A stretch of 64,000 bases of DNA, taken from NCBI RefSeq assembly GCF_009749525.1, contig NZ_WOAC01000018.1, forward strand, positions 1-64,000, given 5' to 3'. Position numbers and translations under genes: made by a program. Origin of the DNA: Mesorhizobium xinjiangense (GTDB lineage Bacteria > Pseudomonadota > Alphaproteobacteria > Rhizobiales > Rhizobiaceae). The notes under the pieces were generated by a model that had not been told where the DNA came from, did not search any database, and worked only from the letters and a program-made list of their open reading frames with translations. Below, piece by piece: positions 1-10,871 of this stretch (the first letter of the stretch is position 1; each line of letters begins with the position of its first letter).

Positions 1-263
1 TCCTCGACGATTGGGGACCCGAAAAGCTCAACGACGAACAGCGCCGCGATCTCCTCGAGATCATCGAGGACCGCTATGAGCGGCGCTCGACCATCGTCAC
101 CAGCCAGGTGCCCGTCGACCATTGGTATGAGATCATCGGAAATCCCACCATCGCCGACGCCATTCTCGACCGCCTCGTGCATAACGCCTACCGCATCGAA
201 CTGACCGGCGACAGCATGCGAAAACGGCGCGCGCCCGAAAACCCAGAAACAGCTCAGGCTTGA
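1..263 (+). CDS. istB: IS21 helper ATPase IstB, C-terminal fragment
   Basis: The open frame runs from base 3 to a TGA at 261-263 and gives the last 86 residues of an IstB-like protein. It contains LLEIIEDRYERRSTIVTSQ and VPVDHWYEIIGNPTIADAIL, the C-terminal AAA+ segment with the sensor-I-like TSQ and the trailing DRLVHNAYRIEL typical of IstB. IstB is the ATP-dependent assistant of the IstA transposase. The gene is cut only by the window edge; nothing suggests it is broken. The last 15 or so residues are charged and variable, as usual in the family. Confidence 0.88.
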   Translation, partial: LDDWGPEKLNDEQRRDLLEIIEDRYERRSTIVTSQVPVDHWYEIIGNPTIADAILDRLVHNAYRIELTGDSMRKRRAPENPETAQA

Positions 264-412
264 CCAGAAACGAAACTCGAACCAAACCTCAACAACGACC
301 CAGGTGATCCAAAAAGGTGGCCGGTTTCAAATTGGAATTCCGGCCGGAATGAAATTGGAAAGGGTGGCCGGCGATTGTTCGGAATCACTGGCCGGTTTCG
401 TCGGAATGCGCA
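1..412 (+). mobile_element. IS21-family insertion sequence, right part only
   Basis: The window opens inside an IS21-family element. The visible part is the C-terminal coding region of the helper ATPase IstB followed by about 150 bases of terminal DNA. That DNA repeats the motif TGGCCGGTTTC (from 318 and from 390) and related GGCCGG and GGAAT words, as expected for the multiple terminal repeats of IS21 elements. The right tip is placed at the CA of 411-412, because IS21 elements end in CA and the sequence changes to interspersed palindromes just after it. The left end and the transposase gene istA lie outside the window, so the exact tip and the target duplication cannot be checked here. Confidence 0.75.
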
Positions 413-603
413 GGCCTCATTCCGGAAGCCGGACCGTTCCCGGTGACCGGTCGCCATCCTCACCACTCTCGTCATCCTCGGGCTTGACCCGAGGATCCAT
501 GCCTGAACGGCCGAGGCGTGGTACAGCGCCACCAGAAATGCCCCGGACAGCCTTCGCTGACCTTCGGGCTTCCGGGATGACGCGCGAAGGATCCGCTTCC
601 CCC
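413..603. repeat. Interspersed palindromic repeats next to the IS end
   Basis: No gene is seen here. The stretch carries a perfect 8-bp-stem palindrome at 475-495 (TCCTCGGG, loop CTTGA, CCCGAGGA) set in a GTCATCC...GGATCCATGC context. A second motif at 561-581 reads CCTTCGGGCTTCCGGGATGA followed by C. The same 21 bases occur in inverted orientation at 33700-33720. Short palindromes of this sort are scattered between genes in many rhizobia; their role is unknown. Transcription of the flanking synthetase gene ends into this region. Confidence 0.6.
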
Positions 604-2562
<1,959 letters not shown>

Positions 2563-2754
2563 CAAAAACCTCCACATCTTGTCGTTCGGGTTATGCATCC
2601 TGGCCCGGCGGCGGGCAAGATGGTCGGCATAATCGGGTTCGGGAAGTCCTTTGGCCGCGAATCATGTAGAAGACTGGAACCTGCCGGTTCGACCCGCATT
2701 GTTTCGATGTTTCCGGCAATCCTCGACCCCCGGCGTGACAAGTGATGAGGTAGA

Positions 2755-4602
2755 ATGCCGTCCAAGGCTGCACGACGTACGATCTGGGTTCTTGTCACGG
2801 CGGGGCTGGTTTTGCTGGCGCTTGTCGCCCTGGTTCCCTGGGTCGCCTCAACGCAGATCGTGCGCAACCGGATCGCCCAGGAAATGGGCACCTGGAGCGG
2901 CTACCGCGTACAACTCGGCGGCGCGCCTCGCATCGACGTCTGGCCCTCCTTCAGGGCCGTGCTGCATGACGTCACCTTCATTGCCTGGAGCCGGCCGGAC
3001 GCACCGCCGGTGCTCTATGCCGAGCGCATCGAGATCGACCTTTCGGCGATTGCCGCCTTGCGCGGCGACGTCGTCTATTCGCGCGTCTCGCTTGTCCGCC
3101 CGGTCCTGCGGGTCATCGACGGCGGCGAAGGCGCGGTTCCCCGTCCGGCCGCACCCGGCGGCGGGCGCATGGTGCGCGCGATCAACGCCGCGCGCAGCGC
3201 GATCGAGGCAAACGGCTCGGAATCAGGTCCAGAAGCCCTGCCGACAGACACCTTCGGTGCGATCCACTTCACCGACGGACGGGTCGTCACGCCCGGCGCA
3301 CCGGAGGACCACGATATCCTCACCAGCGTCACCGGACGCCTCGACTGGCCGAGCCTCAATCGCAGTGGAACACTGGCCGGCACGGCGATATGGCGCGGCG
3401 AAAACGTCAAGCTGAACATCACGGCCGAGCACCCACTGGCGCTGCTGGCCGGCGGCAATTCCCAGCTCTCCGCAAAGCTGGAATCCAATCCCGTCAATGT
3501 CAGCTATTCGGGTGCCGCCACCTTTTCGCAAGCCGGTTTCCTCGACGGCCAGGCGGAGCTGTCCTCGCCGTCGCTCAAGCGCATCCTGGAATGGACGCAA
3601 ACGGAGATCGCCGCCGGCACCGCCATCGGCCCGGTCTCCTTGAACGGCCGGCTGATCGGCGACATGCAGCGGCTGAAAGTCGAGAACGCGGCAATTTCGA
3701 TCGACGGCAATCCGGGAACGGGCGTGCTCGAATTCTCACCGGGCACGCCGGTTCCGGCGATATCGGGCACGCTTGCCTTCGAGACGCTCGACCTGCGGAC
3801 ATTCCTGCGCGCATTCACGACCCTGCCCGGCGGCGAAAACGGCTGGTCGGGCGCCGTCGACACGAGCTTCACCAGCGAGCTCAATCTCGATTTGCGTCTG
3901 TCGGCGGCCAACGCCTCCGCGGGGCCGTTCGCCCTGACGCAGGTCGCCGCAACCGTGCAGGTCAAGGACGGGCTGGCCGCCTTCGACATTTCCGACGCGG
4001 CCGCCTTCGGCGGCACGCTTCAGGTCGGCTTGAGAATCGACCGGCGCGACAACGGCAACGAGGGCGAGGTCCGGCTGCTCGCCACCGATGTCGATATGGG
4101 CCAGTTCGGCAAGGCCGCAGGTTTCACCGGTCCCGCACCGCAGGCCAAGGGTGTCACCTCGGTCATTCTCAAGGGTCCGGTGGCCACCTGGGACACGCTT
4201 TTCGCCGGAGCCAACGGCTCGATCTCGCTCATGCTGGGTCCCGGCTCGATCAACGGCATCGATCTCGCCGCATTCATGGCGCGGGCCCGCGAGGGCGGCT
4301 TCTTTCCGTTGGCCGAGGTCTCCGATGGCAGCCTGCCCATACAGAGCGCCGAGTTGAAGGCCACCGTCTCGAGCGGCGTGGCGCGCCTCGACATGGCGCG
4401 CATCGTGTCCGGGGAGCGCACCATCTCGCTCGGCGGCCTCATCCCCTATGTCGGGCGCGGCCTTGCCTTGTCGGGGTTGATCGCGCCGCAGGAGACGGAC
4501 GACGAAACGGACGGCGGCGGCGAGGTCACCGGCTTCTTCGTCGGCGGCTCGTGGAGCGCCCCCTTCATCTCGCTCGTCCTGCCGCCAAACCCGGTCGAGT
4601 AG
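2755..4602 (+). CDS. AsmA family protein
   Basis: A 615-residue protein with one N-terminal membrane anchor (residues about 10-30, WVLVTAGLVLLALVALVPWV) and a long periplasmic beta-rich region. The GYRVQLGGAPRIDVWPSFRAVLHDV segment after the anchor is the hallmark AsmA N-terminus, and the C-terminal part (LDLRLSAANASAGPFALTQV onward) is the AsmA C-terminal domain. AsmA-like proteins are related to lipid-transfer bridge proteins and affect outer-membrane phospholipid and LPS balance; the substrate here cannot be told. GTGATGAGGTAG just before the ATG gives a usable ribosome binding site. It is convergent with the transporter genes. Confidence 0.85.
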   Translation: MPSKAARRTIWVLVTAGLVLLALVALVPWVASTQIVRNRIAQEMGTWSGYRVQLGGAPRIDVWPSFRAVLHDVTFIAWSRPDAPPVLYAERIEIDLSAIAALRGDVVYSRVSLVRPVLRVIDGGEGAVPRPAAPGGGRMVRAINAARSAIEANGSESGPEALPTDTFGAIHFTDGRVVTPGAPEDHDILTSVTGRLDWPSLNRSGTLAGTAIWRGENVKLNITAEHPLALLAGGNSQLSAKLESNPVNVSYSGAATFSQAGFLDGQAELSSPSLKRILEWTQTEIAAGTAIGPVSLNGRLIGDMQRLKVENAAISIDGNPGTGVLEFSPGTPVPAISGTLAFETLDLRTFLRAFTTLPGGENGWSGAVDTSFTSELNLDLRLSAANASAGPFALTQVAATVQVKDGLAAFDISDAAAFGGTLQVGLRIDRRDNGNEGEVRLLATDVDMGQFGKAAGFTGPAPQAKGVTSVILKGPVATWDTLFAGANGSISLMLGPGSINGIDLAAFMARAREGGFFPLAEVSDGSLPIQSAELKATVSSGVARLDMARIVSGERTISLGGLIPYVGRGLALSGLIAPQETDDETDGGGEVTGFFVGGSWSAPFISLVLPPNPVE

Positions 4603-4621
4603 GCATCCATCTCCGAGAAAC

Positions 4622-5443
4622 CTATCCCTCCTGCAGGGCCGCCTGCTCGTCGCGCAAGCGCTGCACCTCGCGGCGCTTGTTGATGATCGAGGCGGCGATC
4701 ACGCCGACCGCGACGATGCCGATCAGGATCGTGCACACCGCATTGATCTCCGGCGTCACGCCCAGCCGCACCTGGCTGTAGATCTTCATCGGCAGGGTCG
4801 TCGCGCCCGGACCGGAGGTGAAGGACGCCACGACGAGATCGTCGAGCGACAGGGTGAAGGCGAGCATCCAGCCCGAGATGATGGCCGGCAGGATGACCGG
4901 CAGGGTGACCTGGAAAAAGGTTTTCACCGGCGTGGCGCCGAGATCCATCGCCGCCTCTTCCAGCGACCGGTCGAATGTGAGCAGCCGCGACTGCACGACG
5001 ACGGCGACGAAGCACATGGAAAAGGTGATGTGGGCGAGCGTCACCGTCAGAAAGCCGCGATCGAGCCCCACGGCCACGAAGAGCAGAAGCAGCGACAGGC
5101 CCGTGATGACCTCGGGCATGACAAGCGGAGCGAACACCATGCCGGTGAAAAGCACGCGCCCGCGAAAGCGCGTGTAGCGGGTCAGCGCCAGCGCCGCCAA
5201 TGTGCCGAGAACGGTGGCCACGCTGGCCGAGATGAAGGCCACGCGCGCCGTCACCCAGGCTGCGTCCAGAATGCCCTGGTTGCGCATGAGTTCGCCGTAC
5301 CAACGGGTCGAAAAGCCGGCCCAGACCGTGACCAGCTTCGATTCGTTGAAGGAATAGACGACGAGAAGCACGATCGGCAGATAGAGAAAGGCAAAGCCCA
5401 GCACGATCGAGACGATATTGAAGCGGCTCCACGTTCCGGTCAT
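4622..5443 (-). CDS. potI: Putrescine ABC transporter permease PotI
   Basis: A 273-residue inner-membrane permease with six predicted membrane segments. The first is IVLGFAFLYLPIVLLVVYSF, and the EAAMDLGATPVKTFFQVTLP loop near residue 175 is the EAA motif that docks on the ATPase. Together with PotH it forms the channel of a spermidine/putrescine-type importer. It starts 4 bases after the potH stop and is the last gene of potF-potG-potH-potI. Assignment to PotI rather than PotC rests on the four-gene order with a PotF-like binding protein; substrate specificity is inferred from that and from the adjacent gamma-glutamylation enzyme. Confidence 0.88.
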   Translation of the reverse strand: MTGTWSRFNIVSIVLGFAFLYLPIVLLVVYSFNESKLVTVWAGFSTRWYGELMRNQGILDAAWVTARVAFISASVATVLGTLAALALTRYTRFRGRVLFTGMVFAPLVMPEVITGLSLLLLFVAVGLDRGFLTVTLAHITFSMCFVAVVVQSRLLTFDRSLEEAAMDLGATPVKTFFQVTLPVILPAIISGWMLAFTLSLDDLVVASFTSGPGATTLPMKIYSQVRLGVTPEINAVCTILIGIVAVGVIAASIINKRREVQRLRDEQAALQEG

Positions 5444-5447
5444 CTTC

Positions 5448-6419
5448 CTACCGCCCCCGCTCCTGAGCCTTGGCCTGCGCCTGCTGGAACACCATGATCG
5501 GCACCACCAGGATGAGAAGCAGGATGATCGCGACGGCCGAGGAGACCGGCCAGTCGCGATTGTTGAAGAATTCGTTCCACAGCGTCTTGCCGATCATCAG
5601 CGTTCTGGAACCGCCCAGAAGATCGGGAATGACGAACTCCCCGACGGCCGGAATGAAGACCAGCAGGCAGCCCGCCAGCACACCGGGCAGCGCCAGCGGG
5701 AAGGTGATCTTCCAGAACGCCGTGATCGGCGGGCAGCCGAGATCCTGCGCCGCCTCGATCAGCGAATAGTCCATCTTTTCCAGCGACGAATAGAGCGGCA
5801 GCACCATGAAGGGCAGGTAGGAATAGACGATGCCGATGAAGATCGCCGCATGCGTGTTCAGGATGATGAGCGGCTCGTCGATGATACCGGTGGCGAGCAG
5901 GAACTGGTTGAGCAGCCCTTCCGGCTTCAAGATGCCGATCCAGGCATAGACGCGGATCAGGAAGCTGGTCCAGAACGGCAGGATGACCAGCATCAGAAGC
6001 GTCGGACGCAGGCTCGCCGGGGCACGCGCCATGCCATAGGCGATCGGGAAACCGACAGCGAGCGTGATGGCCGTCGACACGGCCGCGATCACGATGCTCG
6101 AGACATAAGCGTTGAAATAGAGCGTATCCTCCGTCAGCCAGACATAGCTGTCGAGGCTCATCTCGCCGAGCTTGGCGATGAAACCGGCCACGCCGTCTTC
6201 GAAGCCGAATGCCGGCATGTAGGGGGGCATGGCGATCGCCGTGGTCGACAGCGAAATCTTGAAGACGATGAGGAAGGGAACGAGGAAAAAGACGAACAGC
6301 CACAGATAGGGAATGGCGATCACCAGGCGGCCCATGACAGCGTTGAGCAGGGCGCGTGCCACACCCGGCCTGTCACTCCCGGCGGGAGCGCTTTCTGTCG
6401 TGGCCGCCATGTCCGCCAT
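5448..6419 (-). CDS. potH: Putrescine ABC transporter permease PotH
   Basis: A 323-residue permease with an about 30-residue cytosolic N-terminus and six membrane segments beginning at PYLWLFVFFLVPFLIVFKIS. The EAA loop EAAQDLGCPPITAFWKITFP lies near residue 220. The extended loop between segments one and two (AFGFEDGVAGFIAKLGEMSL) is typical of the PotB/PotH branch. GGGAGACCGAT precedes the ATG. It pairs with PotI downstream and receives energy from PotG upstream in the same operon. Confidence 0.88.
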   Translation of the reverse strand: MADMAATTESAPAGSDRPGVARALLNAVMGRLVIAIPYLWLFVFFLVPFLIVFKISLSTTAIAMPPYMPAFGFEDGVAGFIAKLGEMSLDSYVWLTEDTLYFNAYVSSIVIAAVSTAITLAVGFPIAYGMARAPASLRPTLLMLVILPFWTSFLIRVYAWIGILKPEGLLNQFLLATGIIDEPLIILNTHAAIFIGIVYSYLPFMVLPLYSSLEKMDYSLIEAAQDLGCPPITAFWKITFPLALPGVLAGCLLVFIPAVGEFVIPDLLGGSRTLMIGKTLWNEFFNNRDWPVSSAVAIILLLILVVPIMVFQQAQAKAQERGR

Positions 6420-6467
6420 ATCGGTCTCCCGGGCTGAACCTACGATTTCTGCCGCGTTCCATGGCTC

Positions 6468-7607
6468 CTAAGCCGTCAGCACCACGCCGGCATCGCTGTT
6501 GAAGGAAATCCAGGCCCGGTCGTGCCAGGACAGGATGTTTTCGTTCACCCGGGCGCTGTTCATCGTGCTTGCCTTGATGATGCGTCCGTCATCGAGCCGC
6601 ACGTTGTAGATCGTCATGTCGCCGAGATAGGCGATGTCGTAGATCTCGCCCTCCATGGCGTTGGCATCGCCGCCCTCGGGTTTCTGCGGCGTCACCCGGA
6701 TCTTTTCCGGCCGGATCGCGAACCACACCGTGTTTCCCGTGTCGGCATCGGCGCCGTTGCGGGCCTTGAGGACGAGGTCGCCGCTGGCGATCTGCATGGC
6801 GCCGTTCGAGGCCTTCGACACCTGGCCCTCGAACAGGTTCACCGAACCGACGAAGTCGGCCACGAAGCGCGAATTCGGCGCCTCGTAGATTTCCGCCGGC
6901 GTGGCAACCTGCTTGACCTTGCCCTTGTCCATGATGGCGATCCGGTCGGCCATGGTCATCGCCTCTTCCTGATCGTGGGTGACCACGACAAAGGTGAGCC
7001 CGAGTTCCTGCTGCAGATCCATCAGCTCGAACTGCGTTTCCTCGCGCAGCTTCTTGTCGAGCGCGCCGAGCGGCTCGTCGAGGAGCAATACCTTCGGCCG
7101 TTTGGCAAGCGACCTGGCAAGCGCCACGCGCTGGCGCTGGCCACCCGAGAGCTGATGCGGCTTGCGCTTGGCGAAGGGTTCGAGCTTGACCAGCTTCAGC
7201 ATCGCGCCCACACGCTCGGCAATCTCGGGCTTCGGCATGCCGTCCTGCTTCAGTCCGAAGGCAATGTTCTGTTCCACCGTCATGTGCGGAAACAGCGCAT
7301 AGGACTGGAACATCATGTTGACCGGTCGCCGGTACGGCGGAATGCCCCTGAGATCCTGCCCATCGAGCAGGATGCGTCCCGATGTCGGTTCCTCGAAGCC
7401 CGCGAGCATGCGCAGAAGGGTCGACTTGCCGCAGCCGGATGCCCCCAGTAGGGCGAAGAACTCGCGCTCGAACAGGCTCAGCGACAGATCGTCGACCGCA
7501 ACGAAGTCGCCGAACTTCTTGGTGACGTTCTCGAACAGGATATAGGGCTTGGCCGCAGGATCGGCCCAGGGAGCGAAGCTTCTGCGAATGCTGCCAAGCG
7601 ATTTCAT
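6468..7607 (-). CDS. potG: Putrescine ABC transporter ATP-binding protein PotG
   Basis: A 379-residue ATPase of the polyamine importer. Walker A is GASGCGKST near residue 56, the signature is LSGGQRQRVALA near 157, and Walker B is VLLLDEPLGALD near 175, followed by the switch histidine in VVTHDQEEA. The last 110 residues form a TOBE regulatory domain (WFAIRPEKIRV). The length matches PotG. It sits between potF, from which it is separated by a strong hairpin, and potH. Confidence 0.92.
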   Translation of the reverse strand: MKSLGSIRRSFAPWADPAAKPYILFENVTKKFGDFVAVDDLSLSLFEREFFALLGASGCGKSTLLRMLAGFEEPTSGRILLDGQDLRGIPPYRRPVNMMFQSYALFPHMTVEQNIAFGLKQDGMPKPEIAERVGAMLKLVKLEPFAKRKPHQLSGGQRQRVALARSLAKRPKVLLLDEPLGALDKKLREETQFELMDLQQELGLTFVVVTHDQEEAMTMADRIAIMDKGKVKQVATPAEIYEAPNSRFVADFVGSVNLFEGQVSKASNGAMQIASGDLVLKARNGADADTGNTVWFAIRPEKIRVTPQKPEGGDANAMEGEIYDIAYLGDMTIYNVRLDDGRIIKASTMNSARVNENILSWHDRAWISFNSDAGVVLTA

Positions 7608-7645
7608 GGTTCACCCCGACCGGTCGCACATCCCCGAAACGCGGA

Positions 7646-7671
7646 CGGCCCCGGCATTGCCGCCGGGGCCG
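7646..7671 (-). terminator. Hairpin between potF and potG, likely partial terminator or mRNA stabiliser
   Basis: CGGCCCCGGC and GCCGGGGCCG form a perfect 10-bp stem with a 6-base loop, read either way. It lies in the 71-base gap between the potF stop and the potG start, on the transcribed strand. There is no long T-run after it, so complete termination is unlikely. Hairpins at this place usually raise binding-protein mRNA relative to the membrane genes. Confidence 0.6.
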
Positions 7672-7678
7672 AAAAGTC

Positions 7679-8773
7679 TCACTGGCCGGTGACGACCTTG
7701 GTCCAGGCCCGCGTCATCAACCGCTGCTCGCGCGGATTGGGGGGCGTGGTGGTGAAGAGCTTGGCCATCGTCTCCTCATCCGGATAGACCGCCGGGTCGC
7801 CGATCACCTCCTCGTCGAGAAACTCCTGCGACGCCTTGTTGCCATTGGCGTAGAAGACATAATTCGACGCCTTGGCGATCACCTCGGGCCGCATGATGTA
7901 GTTGAGAAACTCGTGCGCTTCCTCGACATGCTTGGCATCGGCCGGGATCGCCATCTGGTCGAACCACATCTGCGCGCCTCCCTTGGGGATCGAATAGTCG
8001 ACCGTCACGCCCTGATCGGCCTCGGCCGCCCGGTCGCGCGCCTGGAAGACGTCACCCGACCAGCCCACTGCCAGGCAGATGTCGCCATTGGCCAGCGCAT
8101 TGATGTACTCCGAGGAATGAAACTTGCGGATATGGGGGCGGATCGACAGAAGAAGCTCCTCCGCCTTGGCGATCTCTTCCGCCGACTTGCCGTCCGGGTT
8201 CTCTCCGAGATAGTTGAGCGCGGCCGGAATCATCTCGGCCGGCGCGTCGAGCATGTAGACGCCGCAGTCGGCGAGCTTGGCGACGTTGTCGGGATTGAAG
8301 ACCACGTCCCAGCTGTCGATGCGGTCGATGCCGAGCGCTTCCTTGACCTTCTCGACATTGTAGCCAATCCCCGTGGTGCCCCACATGTAGTTGATCGAAT
8401 AGTCGTTGCCCGGATCGTACTTCTCGGTGCGCACCTGAATCATGTCCCACATGTTCGAAATGTTGGGCAGCTTGGATTTGTCGAGCTTCTGGAACACCCC
8501 GGCCTGAATCTGCCGCGCCAGAAATGTGCCGGTCGGCACCACGATGTCGTAGCCGGTGCCCCCGGCCAGGAGCTTCGTCTCCAGGATCTCGTTGGAATCG
8601 AAAACGTCGTAGACGACCTTGATCCCGGTTTCCTTGGTGAAATCCTCGATGATGGATTCGTCGATATAGTCGGACCAGTTGTAGACATTGACGACGCGAT
8701 CCTGTGCCGATGCGCCGAATGATACAGCCGTCGCCAGCACCGTGGTCGCGAGCAGAAGCCCCTTGCCTGACAT
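7679..8773 (-). CDS. potF: Putrescine-binding periplasmic protein PotF
   Basis: A 364-residue extracellular solute-binding protein (family 1, PotD/PotF class). Residues 1-23 are a signal peptide (MSGKGLLLATTVLATAVSFG, cut after ASA). The mature start VVNVYNWSDYIDESIIEDF and the GTGYDIVVPTGTFLARQI segment are typical of PotF. It delivers polyamine to PotHI. It is the first gene of the operon; the 135-base gap upstream, facing the glutamine-synthetase-like gene, probably holds the promoter, but no clear operator is seen. Confidence 0.9.
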   Translation of the reverse strand: MSGKGLLLATTVLATAVSFGASAQDRVVNVYNWSDYIDESIIEDFTKETGIKVVYDVFDSNEILETKLLAGGTGYDIVVPTGTFLARQIQAGVFQKLDKSKLPNISNMWDMIQVRTEKYDPGNDYSINYMWGTTGIGYNVEKVKEALGIDRIDSWDVVFNPDNVAKLADCGVYMLDAPAEMIPAALNYLGENPDGKSAEEIAKAEELLLSIRPHIRKFHSSEYINALANGDICLAVGWSGDVFQARDRAAEADQGVTVDYSIPKGGAQMWFDQMAIPADAKHVEEAHEFLNYIMRPEVIAKASNYVFYANGNKASQEFLDEEVIGDPAVYPDEETMAKLFTTTPPNPREQRLMTRAWTKVVTGQ

Positions 8774-8908
8774 GAAAATGTTCTCCTCTGTTTTGTACCC
8801 CTCCCCGGCTCGTGCGGCACGCCATCACGGCCGGGTTGTGACTTGTTGTTGCGGGCAAGCCTATTGGCGATTTTGCGGTGCGGCAAGCGGCAAAATCGCC
8901 TGATCCGG

Positions 8909-10375
8909 CTACAGATATGTCGTGCGTTCGAGCGGCGTGATTTCACTCCAGAATGCGATGATCTCCGCCCGCTTGAGGTCACGGTAGACCTTGGCCAGAA
9001 GCGGCCCCAGCGCACGGTCGACGAAAGCACTCTTCTCCATCAGTTGCAGCGCGTCATCCATATCGTCGGGCAGGAACAGCCCATCCTCGTCATAGGCGCT
9101 CCCCTCGATCGGCGGCGGCGGCACCGCGCCGCTCTCGATACCTTCGATCATGCCCTGAATGATCGCGGCCATGACCAGATAGGGATTGGCGTCCGCACCG
9201 GCGATGCGGTGTTCCACGCGCCGGTTGGCATCGTTGGAAACCGGGATCCTGAGTGCCACCGACCGGTTGTTTTCCGCCCACACAGCGCGCGTCGGCGCAT
9301 AGGAACCGGGTGTGATGCGGCGAAAACCGTTCCAGGTATTGATGAACAGGAGGAGCGATTCCGGCATGGTCTTCAACAGCCCCGCCACGGCCGATTCGAG
9401 CGTCCTGCGCCCATCCGCGCCGCCGAAGATGTTCTCGCCGTCGGCGTTGAGCACCGATGCGTGCACGTGCATGCCGTTGCCGGCATATTCGAGGAAGGGC
9501 TTGGCCATGAAGGTCGCCGTCAGCCCGTGTGCGCGGGCGCAGCCAATGACGATGCGCCGGAGCATGATGACGTCGTCGGCCGCCTTCAGCGGGTCGGCGC
9601 GATGCTTCAGATTGACCTCGAACTGGCCCGGCGCGGCCTCCTTGATGATCGTGTCGATGGGCAGGCTCATCTCGTCGGCGGCATCGCGGATCATGTCGAT
9701 CAGGTCGGCATGCTCGGCCAGATCGTCGAGCCCGTACATGCGCAGCCGGTCCGGCCCGGCACCTGCGCCCACCGGTCCCGGCATGCCGTCGTCCCAGTCG
9801 ACCTCGGGATCGAGCAGGTAGAATTCGAGCTCGAAGGCGACAACCGGGAACAGACCCTTGGCGTTGACCTCGGCGATCTTCTTCTTCAGCACCTGGCGCG
9901 GGTCGGCAAGGAACGGCTCGCCCTCCGGCGTAAAGGTTTGCAGGAGCACCTGCGCCGTCTTGCGCTTGGCCCAGGGCACGATGGAAAGCGTGCCGCGGGT
10001 GGCGCGGCAATAGCCATCCTGGTCGCCGGTCTCGATGTGCAGGCCCGTTTCCTCGACCTCACGCCCCCACACGTCCAGCCCATGCAGCGACATGGGGAAG
10101 TTCACCCCTTCCTGGAAGGATTTCTTCAAGGCGTCTCCGGGCGCCCATTTGCCGCGCATGACGCCATTGGGATCGACGAGCAGGAACTCGACCGCCTCCA
10201 GATCGGGATGTTTTTCGACAAAGGCCCGGTACTCGGCCTCGTGATCGGGGGAAACGAAACGGGGATCGCCGGTATCGGCCGTAGTGTGCGCCTTGTCGGC
10301 GGCGCTTGCCGCAGCGGAGTTGACGTCTGGATTTGTTGGACCGGCCAGGGTCGCGCCGGGTTCTGAAAGTGGCAA
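8909..10375 (-). CDS. Glutamine-synthetase-family enzyme, likely gamma-glutamylpolyamine synthetase
   Basis: A 488-residue member of the class I/III glutamine synthetase superfamily. An N-terminal beta-grasp region with LVDPNGVMRGKW near residue 70 precedes the catalytic domain. In that domain FELEFYLLDPEVDW near 190 and ANPYLVMAAIIQGM near 390 carry ligand residues. The place directly upstream of potFGHI points to PuuA-like gamma-glutamylputrescine synthesis rather than nitrogen assimilation. The only start giving full length is a TTG at 10373-10375 with a weak binding site; the first 40 residues are low-complexity, so the true start is uncertain. A second paralogue lies at 18279-19712. Confidence 0.8.
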   Translation of the reverse strand: MPLSEPGATLAGPTNPDVNSAAASAADKAHTTADTGDPRFVSPDHEAEYRAFVEKHPDLEAVEFLLVDPNGVMRGKWAPGDALKKSFQEGVNFPMSLHGLDVWGREVEETGLHIETGDQDGYCRATRGTLSIVPWAKRKTAQVLLQTFTPEGEPFLADPRQVLKKKIAEVNAKGLFPVVAFELEFYLLDPEVDWDDGMPGPVGAGAGPDRLRMYGLDDLAEHADLIDMIRDAADEMSLPIDTIIKEAAPGQFEVNLKHRADPLKAADDVIMLRRIVIGCARAHGLTATFMAKPFLEYAGNGMHVHASVLNADGENIFGGADGRRTLESAVAGLLKTMPESLLLFINTWNGFRRITPGSYAPTRAVWAENNRSVALRIPVSNDANRRVEHRIAGADANPYLVMAAIIQGMIEGIESGAVPPPPIEGSAYDEDGLFLPDDMDDALQLMEKSAFVDRALGPLLAKVYRDLKRAEIIAFWSEITPLERTTYL

Positions 10376-10490
10376 GATAAGCCTGTTTTGCTGTTGACGA
10401 CGTCTTAAGCTGCCAGTGCCCTGACGAACTTGTCAATGGAGATGTTTTTGCCGCAGCTTCGCGTGCGCCGGCATGCAGGGCCGGGGCGCC

Positions 10491-10775
10491 TCAAGAAACG
10501 ATGTCGAACCCCGCAGGCACGTCCGCGCCGTCAGCCTGTTCGGCGACGACGCCGGTCACGCGGGCCGCCGGCGGCCCTTTCCACAGCCGGTCGACCATCT
10601 CGGAAACCTTGCCCTGGGGCCCGACGAGCAGCGCCCGAACCGACCCGTCCGGCTCGTTGCGCACCCAGCCGGCCAGGCCGAGCGCCTCGGCTTGCTTCAT
10701 TGTCCAGTAGCGAAAGCTGACACCCTGGACACGGCCCGTGACACGGACCAGAAGTGCCCTGCGGCTCTTCGTCAT
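10491..10775 (-). CDS. acyP: Acylphosphatase
   Basis: A 94-residue cytosolic enzyme that hydrolyses acyl phosphates. The family signature GRVQGVSFRYWT (residues 13-24) contains the phosphate-binding catalytic arginine. GWVRNEPDGSVRALL (36-50) contains the asparagine that positions the attacking water. The length is exactly that of the family. AAGGGAACGGGA lies just before the ATG. It stands alone, divergent from the oxidoreductase gene. Confidence 0.93.
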   Translation of the reverse strand: MTKSRRALLVRVTGRVQGVSFRYWTMKQAEALGLAGWVRNEPDGSVRALLVGPQGKVSEMVDRLWKGPPAARVTGVVAEQADGADVPAGFDIVS

Positions 10776-10871
10776 TCCCGTTCCCTTCATTGACGATTCT
10801 GGGACGTGGTGGCCATCTGTGCAAGGGGCGTGTAGGGATCGCGTACGGTTGCACCAAGGGAGATGATCGCC

